Shown here: positions 51,760-59,797 of the stretch, piece after piece | How the letters are laid out: each line of letters starts with the position of its first letter | Numbering within the stretch: the first letter of the stretch is position 1 | DNA from: Paenibacillus sp. MBLB1832 | GTDB lineage: Bacteria; Bacillota; Bacilli; Paenibacillales; NBRC-103111 | Direction of reading: 5' to 3' | Assembly (NCBI RefSeq): GCF_032271945.1 | Contig: NZ_CP130319.1 | Coordinates: forward strand, 2,995,001 to 3,059,000 | Length of the DNA: 64,000 nt | Notes under the pieces: model-generated | The model's database searches: none | Told to the model about the DNA's origin: nothing | The model's input: the letters and a program-made list of their open reading frames with translations, nothing else | Position numbers and translations under genes: made by a program

Positions 51760-53309
51760 GCTGATTCCCCCTTCAACATGATTTGACCGATCGTGTAGGC
51801 ATCCGTTTCAGAAGGAAGGAACGGACCATGCAGCTTCGCATTCGCAAGCACCAGCAATTCATCGGATAGTGCGAACAATTCACCCAAATCTTCGGAAATT
51901 AATAAAATCGCCGCCCCCTGATCCGCGAGATCGATCAACATATTCTGAATGGAACGGGTCGTACCGATATCCAGCCCGCGGCTTGGATAGCTGACAAGAA
52001 GCACACTTGGATCCTTCAAGATCGCTCTGGATAAAATCATACGCTGCACATTACCGCCAGATAATCGATCTGCTCGTCTCGATGGATCTGCCAATCCTAG
52101 AATACGCACTTCCTTTCTTGCTTCAAGCTGCTTGCGAATGTAATGCCAATCCATGCCCAGTCCGCGGGGTTTCATGGGGAGACCTGCCAACACCATATGC
52201 TCTAGAATGGTAAAGCCAGCAATCACGGAATCCGTTAAAGGATCTTCCGACACCAGCGCCATCCCCGCATCAAGGTAAGCCTTCACTGGTTTATGGGTCA
52301 AATTGACACCATTCAGCCAAAGTGATCCCGCTGTGAGCGCGCGAAGTCCAAATAAAGCTTCGATCAACTCCTTTTGCCCATTACCTGAAATTCCAGCAAT
52401 GCCAATGATTTTTCCCTTCGCCATCGACAAATCCATCGACTCCACGATACATTGTCCATGATCATCGAGGATCGTGATCTGCTTCGCTTGAAGAGCAAGT
52501 TCCTGATTATTTTCATCCTTGGCAAATGGAGTTCGCTGTTCCAGCTCAAGGAGCTGCTTCGTTCCCATCATGCTAGCCACAAGCTGATCGCCCGTGAAAT
52601 TCGAACCTTTGTCCGCCGTCATCATCACTTGCCCGTGCCTGAGTACGGTCACACGATCCGCAATCGCCATGACTTCATTGATTTTGTGCGTAATGAGTAA
52701 AACGGCATAGTGATCCTTGCGTAAACGATCCAGCATTTGCAAGAAAGCATCAACTTCAACAGGTGTCAACACACTGGTCGGTTCATCAAAAATGATGAGT
52801 CGTGTCCCCTCCATCAACAGCACCTTCAAGATTTCTACGCGTTGTCTTTCACCTAAATCCAGCTGCCATACCCAAGCATCAGGATCGACGACGATGCCGT
52901 ATCGCGCGGTAACGTCCATTATTTTCTGCCGCAGCTGTTTCCGATTCAGCAAAACACCTTTTTCTGTAACAGCTAGTGCAATGTTCTCAAGAACGGTCAA
53001 AGCTGGTACAAGACGAAAATCTTGATAAACCATACCGATCCCAAGCGCCCTTGCTTTCACAGGCGGATGCAGTTGAACGTCTTCACCTTGCCATCTCATA
53101 CTCCCTTCGTCTACACGGTAAACCCCTGAAATCATCTTCATTAACGTACTTTTGCCAGCACCATTCTCGCCTAGAATCGCGTGTACCTCGCCAGACATGA
53201 CTTTCAAATTCACTTCATTGTTTGCAATAAGGTCTCCGAATCGTTTCACCAGTTGATAAGCTTCTAGCAAAGGAACTTGTGGAAGTGATTCCAAGCTGGT
53301 CTCCATCAC
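51756..53309 (-). CDS. BMP-type ABC transporter two-domain ATPase, ureide cluster
   Basis: 517 residues. Domain 1: Walker A HAILGENGAGKSTLMKMISG, Walker B RLIIFDEPTSVLTPVEVDAFL, signature-like QLDLGERQRVEILKVLL. Domain 2: IAGISGNGQKELIEALF, signature DRLSGGNVQRMILSRAIL, then LVSYPSRGLDIGTTRS. It is the first gene of the array 44965-53309, with a sigma-A promoter ~60 bases upstream. Gene order (ATPase, permease, permease, SBP) differs from the operon at 1-2837. Confidence 0.93.
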   Translation of the reverse strand: MMETSLESLPQVPLLEAYQLVKRFGDLIANNEVNLKVMSGEVHAILGENGAGKSTLMKMISGVYRVDEGSMRWQGEDVQLHPPVKARALGIGMVYQDFRLVPALTVLENIALAVTEKGVLLNRKQLRQKIMDVTARYGIVVDPDAWVWQLDLGERQRVEILKVLLMEGTRLIIFDEPTSVLTPVEVDAFLQMLDRLRKDHYAVLLITHKINEVMAIADRVTVLRHGQVMMTADKGSNFTGDQLVASMMGTKQLLELEQRTPFAKDENNQELALQAKQITILDDHGQCIVESMDLSMAKGKIIGIAGISGNGQKELIEALFGLRALTAGSLWLNGVNLTHKPVKAYLDAGMALVSEDPLTDSVIAGFTILEHMVLAGLPMKPRGLGMDWHYIRKQLEARKEVRILGLADPSRRADRLSGGNVQRMILSRAILKDPSVLLVSYPSRGLDIGTTRSIQNMLIDLADQGAAILLISEDLGELFALSDELLVLANAKLHGPFLPSETDAYTIGQIMLKGESA

Positions 53310-53367
53310 GCCACCCCTTCATATGTCAGAATACTTGACGCAAGATATGGTTTTCTCTGTTGGTCTA

Positions 53368-53396
53368 ATTATATTTCAACGGGTTTCGAATGTCGT
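53368..53396 (-). promoter_or_regulatory. Sigma-A promoter of the ureide transport/hydrolase array
   Basis: On the minus strand ACGACA (53391-53396), 17 bases, TATAAT (53368-53373). The 250-base gap upstream is AT-rich and has repeated TTAGT/ACTAA motifs (53395-53470) that could be regulator sites. Confidence 0.6.
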
Positions 53397-53495
53397 TAGT
53401 GATTAAAACTAATAATTTGATGGATTCTTTGGTTTAAATAACTAAAGATCAAGCAGATTATGTTAGTTTTCATTCCATCATCATTGGGTAACGGC

Positions 53496-53522
53496 AAAAA
53501 ACCACTTCTTCACAGAAGTGGC
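53496..53522 (-). terminator. Rho-independent terminator of the patatin gene
   Basis: On the minus strand CCACTTC-TGTGAA-GAAGTGG followed by TTTTTTG, 35 bases past the patatin gene's stop. Confidence 0.88.
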
Positions 53523-53556
53523 TTCCTTTCTTTCAACATCCAATTCAATTCGAACT

Positions 53557-54408
53557 CTATTGTATTAACCAGTCCGCCAGCTGAGAACCCATACGTTTGG
53601 CATCCTCGTAACCGAGCTCATGCAATTTCTCCAACTTGCGCGGATCCTTCTCCATCCGGCCTACTTCAACCTTAGTCGAAGGGCGAATAATCAGCGCACT
53701 GCCATCCGCTTCCATGCGCTCAATGGTTTCTAGCGTGCCATTATAAATTTCACTGCGATTCACCAGGACATCGACTAGGCCATTATATTTCGGGTAAAAG
53801 CTTTTCGCTAACCAACGCTGTTTGAAAGGCCTTTTTCGATAGCCATATTCCTTGGTCAGAACAATAATATGCTTACGATTGCCGTCCTTCACAGATTTCT
53901 GCACAGGGATCGGATCGACGAGTCCGCCGTCAAATAATGTTCTGCCCGCATACTGCATCGGCGTAGCTACGAACGGCAACGAGCTGGACGCTTGAACGAT
54001 CGGCATCGTCTGCTGTTGCAATTCTTCTTTGGTAAAATAAATCGGTTCACCTGTGTGAGCATCCGTCGTTCCAATCGCAAATTGCTGCGTTGAAGCATAA
54101 AACGTGTCATAGTCAAACGGAACTAGCCGATTCGGCAGTTCATTAAATATAAAATCCATTCCGAAAATACTCTTCGTACGTAGTAAATTTCGATAACTTA
54201 AATAGCGAGGATCTGCAATATAGCCGATCGTTACTTTCTTATTCCGCCCAGGCTGTTTGGAAATATAGGAAACGGCATTGCACGCCCCTGCTGATACACC
54301 AACTACATATGGGAAATATAAATTTTGTTCCATAAAGTATTCCAAGACTCCCGCGGTGTATACCCCTCGCATACCTCCGCCTTCCAGTACGAGTCCAATT
54401 CCTTCCAT
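53557..54408 (-). CDS. Patatin-like phospholipase
   Basis: 283 residues. Oxyanion loop IGLVLEGGGMRGVYTAGVLEYF, nucleophile elbow VVGVSAGACNAVSY (Ser in GVSAG), Asp in LFDGGLVDPIPVQ. Bacterial YjjU/YchK-like patatin family, no signal peptide, acts on lipids in the cytoplasm or at the membrane. AAGGTG precedes the ATG. Confidence 0.93.
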   Translation of the reverse strand: MEGIGLVLEGGGMRGVYTAGVLEYFMEQNLYFPYVVGVSAGACNAVSYISKQPGRNKKVTIGYIADPRYLSYRNLLRTKSIFGMDFIFNELPNRLVPFDYDTFYASTQQFAIGTTDAHTGEPIYFTKEELQQQTMPIVQASSSLPFVATPMQYAGRTLFDGGLVDPIPVQKSVKDGNRKHIIVLTKEYGYRKRPFKQRWLAKSFYPKYNGLVDVLVNRSEIYNGTLETIERMEADGSALIIRPSTKVEVGRMEKDPRKLEKLHELGYEDAKRMGSQLADWLIQ

Positions 54409-54618
54409 GGTGACACCTTCTTTCTCTCTGTCTCAAGCCCCTTTCTAGCATACAGGAATTGTCAATTAAAAGAAATACGTCTTCCTCTTCGAAAACTGGA
54501 CAAATCCGTCGATTTTCACTCCCTTTTTGCGACTAGTTCCGAATAATCACAGGTCAACCGTGATTTTGCCGAAATTTACGTTCACGTTAACTTTTGAAGA
54601 GGAGATTCCACACAATGT

Positions 54619-54646
54619 GAAAACCCCTCGTTCCATGAACAAGGGG
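54619..54646 (-). terminator. Terminator of the 46-residue gene
   Basis: CCCCTTGTTC-ATG-GAACGAGGGG followed by TTTTCAC on the minus strand. Confidence 0.8.
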
Positions 54647-54664
54647 CACCGAACAGCTATACAA

Positions 54665-54805
54665 TCATGACTTGTTTTTACTAATTTGATTCAAACTCGG
54701 CGGAAATTCAGCGGCATTCTGCTTGGATAGCGTCTGAGCCTCTTCTGTAAAATGCGCTGCGTTTTGTTGATTATGTTTCTTATCAGGCTTATTCACTTTC
54801 GGCAT
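54665..54805 (-). CDS. Small polar protein (46 aa)
   Basis: ATG 54805 with GGAGGTGA 5 bases upstream encodes MPKVNKPDKKHNQQNAAHFT, then EEAQTLSKQNAAEFPPSLNQISKNKS. Lys/Asn/Gln-rich and lacking hydrophobic residues, like some minor spore proteins, but no family is recognised. It has its own terminator, so it is likely expressed. Confidence 0.6.
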   Translation of the reverse strand: MPKVNKPDKKHNQQNAAHFTEEAQTLSKQNAAEFPPSLNQISKNKS

Positions 54806-54881
54806 TCGTTTCACCTCCATCATCTCATCGCTAGTATGAGAAGGAGCTCCCTAACTTATGCCTGACGAAAGGTTAATGTCC

Positions 54882-56444
54882 TTAACGATTTTCCTTATAC
54901 TTCTCTTTAATTGTGATGAATTCATCTAGATGATGAAGAAATAAGTCCACGATCTCAGGATCAAAATGTTTACCACGCTCTGATCGCAGCTGATCGATTA
55001 CGCGATCAAGCTCCCACGCTTTCTTGTAGACGCGATCGCTGCATAGAGCATCGAACACATCCGCTAGGGCTGTAATCCGCCCGTAAATATGAATATCCTC
55101 ACCCGCGAGGCCTTGCGGATATCCGCTTCCATCAAACCGTTCATGGTGTTGGTGGGCGATAATCGCCGCGGCATGAAGAACTTTCTTATTCGAATGCTTC
55201 AACATTTCGTAACCTAGATTCGCATGGGTTTTCATCACTTCAAACTCTTCTGTCGTTAACGCCCCTGGTTTATTGAGGATTGCATCTGGGATCCCAACCT
55301 TGCCAACATCATGCATCGGCGACGCCAAACGGATGATCTCCGCTTCTTGTTCACCTAAACCATATTTAAGCGCTAATAAGCGAGAGTATTCTGCCACTCT
55401 TTTGACATGATGACCCGTTTCCTGCGATCGCGTCTCCGTAATTTCACCCATCGTATAAATAATTTCTTGCTGGGTGCTCTCCAGCTCATTGTTCAAGTAA
55501 ATGTTCTCGAAAGCGACGGACACATTCGCGCAATAAATATCTACAAGATAATGCTCCCACTCACTGAGTGCGTTGAACCCGTTCATATAAATGACATTTT
55601 CCATGCCCATCTTGCTTTGGAAATAAATGACGAAGCGGTCAGCCGCGAAGCTGCTCTTCCGATTCTGAAAGGCAAGCTCGATTTCACCGAGCACCTCGGG
55701 CGGCACCACGTCCCGCGCTCTCGCGTCTTGATTCGTTGCGTAATCACCGCTAGCCGCGAGGATATATATATCTTCAACACCTTTGGTGACGGCGAAGCTG
55801 CAATGAATCGCATTCTTATGTAGATTAACGATGGACGTCATTTGAGTCAAAACACCTGAGGCAAATTTCTTCATGGATTGTAATTCAAAGAGTGTCGCAG
55901 ACGACTTAATAATCTCTTCTAACCCGACTCTGCTCTTCTCGATTGTTTTGATATCACGGTAGGAGCGAAGCGCAGTCACTACAGATGTAAACAACTTCTG
56001 AGAGGTTAACTCCGTCTTTTCTTTATAATCGTTAATATCATATTCCATAATTACGGTTCTCTCAGGCGCCTGGCCTGGCTGCCCCGTACGTAAAATAATA
56101 CGAACAGCTTGATTCGCTAATTCATCACGGATGAATTTTACAATATGCAGACCCGCATCCTCGTATTCCATGACAACATCCAGGAGAACGAGTGCGGTTT
56201 GAGGATATTGCATCAACAGTTGCTTCGCTTCATAAGCGGAGTAGGCACTATGAAATTCTAGCTTTCTGCCTGCAAATTCAAAATCTTGAAGGACCATTTT
56301 GGTCACTTGGTGAATTTGTTTCTCATCATCGACGATGAGCACAATCCAAGGATCATGCTCGACGTTTGCAAGGGATGGGCTTTCGTCGTCTTCTGCGGCA
56401 AAGAGAAGCTCATCCTGATCGGTTGAGTCCACTTCATTTGTCAT
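54882..56444 (-). CDS. Response regulator with DUF3369 and HD-GYP domains
   Basis: 520 residues. Receiver domain (WIVLIVDDEKQIHQVTKMVL; phospho-Asp in ALVLLDVVMEYEDAGL), DUF3369 middle (FASGVLTQMTSIVNLHKNAIHCSF), and a complete HD-GYP domain: LASPMHDVGKVGIPDAILNKPGALTTEEFEVMKTHANLGYEML, HHERFDGSGYPQGLAGEDI, ALADVFDALCSDRVYK. It should hydrolyse cyclic di-GMP. It overlaps the sensor kinase gene by 4 bases, so the two form a signalling pair. Confidence 0.93.
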   Translation of the reverse strand: MTNEVDSTDQDELLFAAEDDESPSLANVEHDPWIVLIVDDEKQIHQVTKMVLQDFEFAGRKLEFHSAYSAYEAKQLLMQYPQTALVLLDVVMEYEDAGLHIVKFIRDELANQAVRIILRTGQPGQAPERTVIMEYDINDYKEKTELTSQKLFTSVVTALRSYRDIKTIEKSRVGLEEIIKSSATLFELQSMKKFASGVLTQMTSIVNLHKNAIHCSFAVTKGVEDIYILAASGDYATNQDARARDVVPPEVLGEIELAFQNRKSSFAADRFVIYFQSKMGMENVIYMNGFNALSEWEHYLVDIYCANVSVAFENIYLNNELESTQQEIIYTMGEITETRSQETGHHVKRVAEYSRLLALKYGLGEQEAEIIRLASPMHDVGKVGIPDAILNKPGALTTEEFEVMKTHANLGYEMLKHSNKKVLHAAAIIAHQHHERFDGSGYPQGLAGEDIHIYGRITALADVFDALCSDRVYKKAWELDRVIDQLRSERGKHFDPEIVDLFLHHLDEFITIKEKYKENR

Positions 56445-57976
56445 AGATCAGCTTCCTCCTCTTTGGGGATTGTGATAGTAAACAAGCTTCCTTGGCCTAG
56501 CTGACTAGAACACTGAATCGAACCATTAAGGGATTGTGTGACAAGATTGTACACGATGTTCATGCCTAAGCCTGTCCCCCCTTGACCACGACTTGTGGTA
56601 AAGAACGGATCGAAAATGTGATCTAACACGTCCTCCGTCATGCCTTTACCATCATCCGAATAAGCAATTAAAATCTGCTCGGGCTGCTCAAAAACTTGAA
56701 TAAATAAGTTTCCTTCTTCATCTGACTCATAAGCATGATTCAATGAGTTCATAACCAAGTTCGTAATAATTTGTGATAAGGCGCCAGGGTATGTATATAG
56801 CTTCAAATGTTCGTTACATGCAACATCTAGTCGAAGTCGCGTTTTTTTAAGCGCTGGTTTCAAGCTGGCAATAATGCCATCGAGATATTCTTTGATTGGA
56901 ATATTGCGTTTCATTTCTGTCGATTGATCCACGGAAATTTGCTTGAAATTCCGAACTAACGAAGAGGCGCGCTCTAGATTGGACTGTACCATGGCATTCG
57001 TTTCGAGCGATATTTGCATGAATTGTTCTAAATCCGATTTCTTCATCTTACCAGATTCATATAACGCTTGAAATTGCCTGGTCTTCTGGTCCATAAATGA
57101 TATTGCTGTTACTCCGATACCAATCGGTGTATTAATTTCATGCGACACGCCAGCCACAAGGCTCCCTAGCGCTCCCATTTTCTCGGATTGCACTAATTGG
57201 TCTTGTGTCAGCTGGAGTGTGTCTAACGCTTGCTGAAGCTCTTGATAACGCTCGTCCAAATTGCTCACCATATCGTTGAATGCTTCCGAAACTTCCGCGA
57301 TCTCTGGTGAAGCTTTAAAATGCAATTTCGGTAAATCCCCGCCTTGCTTGACGATGACCGCGGCTTCCCGCAACCGACTCAATGGACGGATTACGATGAC
57401 CCGTAAAATGAGCCATAGCAGCGTTGAGAGAATAATCGCAATACTGATGCCGACGATGAGGATCAATCTTGATCTTCGTTCAAGCAACTGCTCTTCTTCG
57501 GAAGAATCGAATATGACTTCCACAGCCCCAACCACTTTGCCATCTTCCTGCAGCGGAGCTGTCAAACGAACGACAGGTTTATCACTTTCTGCCAAGGGAA
57601 CGCGATCGACGACGGTTTGATCCCCTTTAGGAATCATGACTAACCAAGGATCTAGTTTTGTTGCAATCTCTTTGCGGTTTGACGCAGCGAGAATCGTTCC
57701 GCTGCTGTCGTACAGTTTCATATCTAAGACGCGGCTGTTTTTATATTGGATGTAATCGAAAATTTGTTGAACGTCATTAATGGATCGAGACTCTTCATAA
57801 CGTCCATTAATCGCGATCGTCATTCCGCTAATTTGACTAACATATGCTTCACGAATGGATTGATTTAGGGAAATGGTGTCGAAAACCATCATGGTCGAGA
57901 GCATCCCAACGGTTACTGTTGTCACGAGCAAAATAATACGTCCTTGCAAGCTTAACTTCTTCTGGCGTATTGGCAT
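56441..57976 (-). CDS. Membrane sensor histidine kinase
   Basis: 511 residues. Helix ILLVTTVTVGMLSTMMVFDTISL, extracytoplasmic sensor (to about residue 170), second helix LILIVGISIAIILSTLLWLILRVI, HAMP (RPLSRLREAAVIVKQGG), dimerisation and phosphoacceptor site MGALGSLVAGVSHEINTPIGIGVTAISFM (His), HATPase_c N-box ITNLVMNSLNHAYES, G1 YSDDGKGMTE and G2 GQGGTGLGMNIVYNLV. Partner of the HD-GYP regulator. It starts 8 bases after the lipoprotein gene, which may be its ligand sensor. Confidence 0.93.
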   Translation of the reverse strand: MPIRQKKLSLQGRIILLVTTVTVGMLSTMMVFDTISLNQSIREAYVSQISGMTIAINGRYEESRSINDVQQIFDYIQYKNSRVLDMKLYDSSGTILAASNRKEIATKLDPWLVMIPKGDQTVVDRVPLAESDKPVVRLTAPLQEDGKVVGAVEVIFDSSEEEQLLERRSRLILIVGISIAIILSTLLWLILRVIVIRPLSRLREAAVIVKQGGDLPKLHFKASPEIAEVSEAFNDMVSNLDERYQELQQALDTLQLTQDQLVQSEKMGALGSLVAGVSHEINTPIGIGVTAISFMDQKTRQFQALYESGKMKKSDLEQFMQISLETNAMVQSNLERASSLVRNFKQISVDQSTEMKRNIPIKEYLDGIIASLKPALKKTRLRLDVACNEHLKLYTYPGALSQIITNLVMNSLNHAYESDEEGNLFIQVFEQPEQILIAYSDDGKGMTEDVLDHIFDPFFTTSRGQGGTGLGMNIVYNLVTQSLNGSIQCSSQLGQGSLFTITIPKEEEADL

Positions 57977-57984
57977 GACGATCC

Positions 57985-58365
57985 CTACTTCACATCAAAC
58001 GATATCGTCTGACTAACATCATAAGGCGTGTGATCGTTATTATGTAAAGAGACTTTTAATTCGTGGGTTCCTTTGGTCATATGTTCGAAAACTTTCTCCG
58101 TTGACAAAACAACAATCTTCTCGCCTTTATCTAGAGACATATGGATATGTCCTTCACCTTGAATACGTTGTTGATCATAATGTTCTTTACTCACCTTAAG
58201 ATCCGTCTTTATATGGACTGTCACTTGGTCATCCTTCACGACATTCGTGACTTCTAATGTTGGTGTATACGATGCTGTCATCGTTTCTGTCTTCTTCGCA
58301 GTTCCGCAACCGGAAATCATGAGTGCCAACGCAGCAATCATGCATAAACCCTTGATTTTACTCAC
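57985..58365 (-). CDS. FixH-like secreted lipoprotein
   Basis: 126 residues from a GTG at 58365 (GGGGGA 7 bases upstream). Lipobox MIAALALMISGC. The mature part (VTNVVKDDQVTVHIKTDLKVSKEHYDQQRIQGEGHIHMSLDKGEKIVVLSTEKVFEHMTKGTHELKVSLHNNDHTPYDVSQTISFDVK) is an Ig-like beta domain with conserved His residues. It precedes the kinase; operon start. Likely an extracytoplasmic sensor component. Confidence 0.82.
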   Translation of the reverse strand: MSKIKGLCMIAALALMISGCGTAKKTETMTASYTPTLEVTNVVKDDQVTVHIKTDLKVSKEHYDQQRIQGEGHIHMSLDKGEKIVVLSTEKVFEHMTKGTHELKVSLHNNDHTPYDVSQTISFDVK

Positions 58366-58510
58366 TTTTTCATCCCCCATGAAGATGTTTTTTGTCTATT
58401 GCTGTCACAAAATCTATCTTCTCTAGCTTAAGAATAAAAGGAGCGTTTGTCCACTTTTATTTTTGGTAACAAGTGTATGAATAACCTTACGCAGCACGCT
58501 TTGTCACTAT

Positions 58511-58539
58511 ATTCTAAATTGTCTGACAATTATTGTCGA
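58511..58539 (-). promoter_or_regulatory. Promoter of the lipoprotein/kinase/regulator operon with palindrome
   Basis: TCGACA (58534-58539), 17 bases, TAGAAT (58511-58516) on the minus strand. The perfect palindrome GACAATTATTGTC (58525-58537) overlaps the -35 box, so it is a candidate operator. The 325-base gap 58366-58690 contains no other gene I can support. Confidence 0.6.
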
Positions 58540-58690
58540 AACTTCATGAGAACGCTCACATTTTGCGCTTACCCAGGAAATAATTTCATTTCCCAAATTC
58601 GAATGATTTCCCTAGTTTTGGAGCAATGTAGTAAAGTCGCTTATCATCGCTTCTCCCTAACATATGAAGCCCATTAGGAGGAACTCCCCC

Positions 58691-59008
58691 ATGACAGGAA
58701 CAAATCAACATCAACAACCGGTTCAGCATGCCCTAGACGCAGCCGATCACGCTATGCTGCAAGCCCAAGACGCGCAGCATAAGCTGCAAGTTGCGATCAA
58801 GGAGTCTAATCCACATGCGATTCAATCTGCTCAAGCAGCGCTTGTTCAAGCGGATCACCAGGTCACACAAGCACAAAAGCAGTTGGCCGAGTTTGCAAAC
58901 GATCAGTTTGGGCAGCAAATCAAGCAAACCTTCGAGCAGTTAAACCAAGCAGCTCAGGATATTGAGGCCAGTCAAGAGAAATTCCATACTCCTAAGCAAG
59001 TTCGCTAG
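58691..59008 (+). CDS. Gln/Ala-rich helical coiled-coil protein
   Basis: 105 residues from ATG 58691 (GGAGGA 8 bases upstream). MTGTNQHQQPVQHALDAADHAMLQAQDAQHKLQVAIKESN...AQAALVQADHQVTQAQKQLAEFANDQFGQQIKQTFEQLNQAAQDIEASQEKFHTPK. Extended helix with many Gln and Ala and no Cys; similar in character to small spore or stress coiled-coil proteins. No family recognised. Followed by a strong terminator. Confidence 0.72.
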   Translation: MTGTNQHQQPVQHALDAADHAMLQAQDAQHKLQVAIKESNPHAIQSAQAALVQADHQVTQAQKQLAEFANDQFGQQIKQTFEQLNQAAQDIEASQEKFHTPKQVR

Positions 59009-59021
59009 GCCTTTCCCTTTC

Positions 59022-59049
59022 CAAAGTGATCGATTTTCGATCACTTTTT
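59022..59049 (+). terminator. Rho-independent terminator
   Basis: AAAGTGATCGA-TTT-TCGATCACTTTTTC, after the coiled-coil gene. Confidence 0.92.
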
Positions 59050-59117
59050 CTTTTGGGTGTACAGTATGTTACACTACGTAGGAAGGTTTTCAAGTTATTT
59101 GGGGAGGCATTACAACC

Positions 59118-59753
59118 ATGCTCGTGATTGGAATTGCCGGTGGTACCGGCTCAGGTAAAACAACTGTAGCACGATCGATTATGACGAAACTCGGATCCAC
59201 TAACGTCACGTTAATCTCACAAGATAATTATTATCTTCATCATAGCGGATTGACATTCGAAGAACGGGAGCGCATTAATTATGACCATCCGCATGCTTTC
59301 GAGAATGCCTTGCTGCTCCAGCATCTGCAAGCTTTGAAGAACGGTCAAGCGGTGGACATCCCTGTTTATGACTTCTCACAGCACGCTCGCTCGCAAGAGA
59401 CGATTCGGATTGAAGTTAAGCCCATCGTGTTAATTGAGGGCATTCATGTTCTGACGGACGAAGAGCTGCGTAATGCGCTCAACATCAAAGTTTTCGTCGA
59501 CACCGACCCAGATGTTCGTATTCTGCGGCGTTTATCCCGTGATATTAACGAGCGCGGGCGTTCGCTGCAATCCGTGTTTGATCAATATTTAACCACGGTA
59601 AAACCGATGCATGACGCCTTCATTGAACCGTCGAAGAAATACGCCGACATCATTATTCCTGAAGGTGGAGAAAATCAAATCGGCATCTCGTTGCTGACCA
59701 TTCTCACCGAACGTTACATGACCGATCAAGCGGCCAATTACGAGATTGGCTAA
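59118..59753 (+). CDS. udk: Uridine kinase
   Basis: 211 residues, GGGGAGG upstream. P-loop VIGIAGGTGSGKTTVARSIM, QDNYYLHHSGLTFEERERINYDHPHAFENALL, PVYDFSQHARSQETIRIEVKPIVLIEGIHVLTDEELRNALNIKVFVDTDPDVRILRRLSRDINERGRSL, and PTKKYADIIIPEGGENQIGISL-type end (here SKKYADIIIPEGG). Phosphorylates uridine/cytidine in pyrimidine salvage. Short leader with a GTGTA...TACAC near-palindrome (59057-59078) could bind a regulator. Confidence 0.95.
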   Translation: MLVIGIAGGTGSGKTTVARSIMTKLGSTNVTLISQDNYYLHHSGLTFEERERINYDHPHAFENALLLQHLQALKNGQAVDIPVYDFSQHARSQETIRIEVKPIVLIEGIHVLTDEELRNALNIKVFVDTDPDVRILRRLSRDINERGRSLQSVFDQYLTTVKPMHDAFIEPSKKYADIIIPEGGENQIGISLLTILTERYMTDQAANYEIG

Positions 59754-59758
59754 AGTCA

Positions 59759-59796
59759 ATAAGCCACCCTCCCTCCTTTGAGGAAGAGTGGCTTTT
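59759..59796. terminator. Bidirectional terminator between udk and MFS gene
   Basis: AAGCCAC...GTGGCTT with TTTTC tail; a stem with an interior imperfection. Serves udk (+) and the MFS gene (-). Confidence 0.8.
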
Positions 59797-59797
59797 C

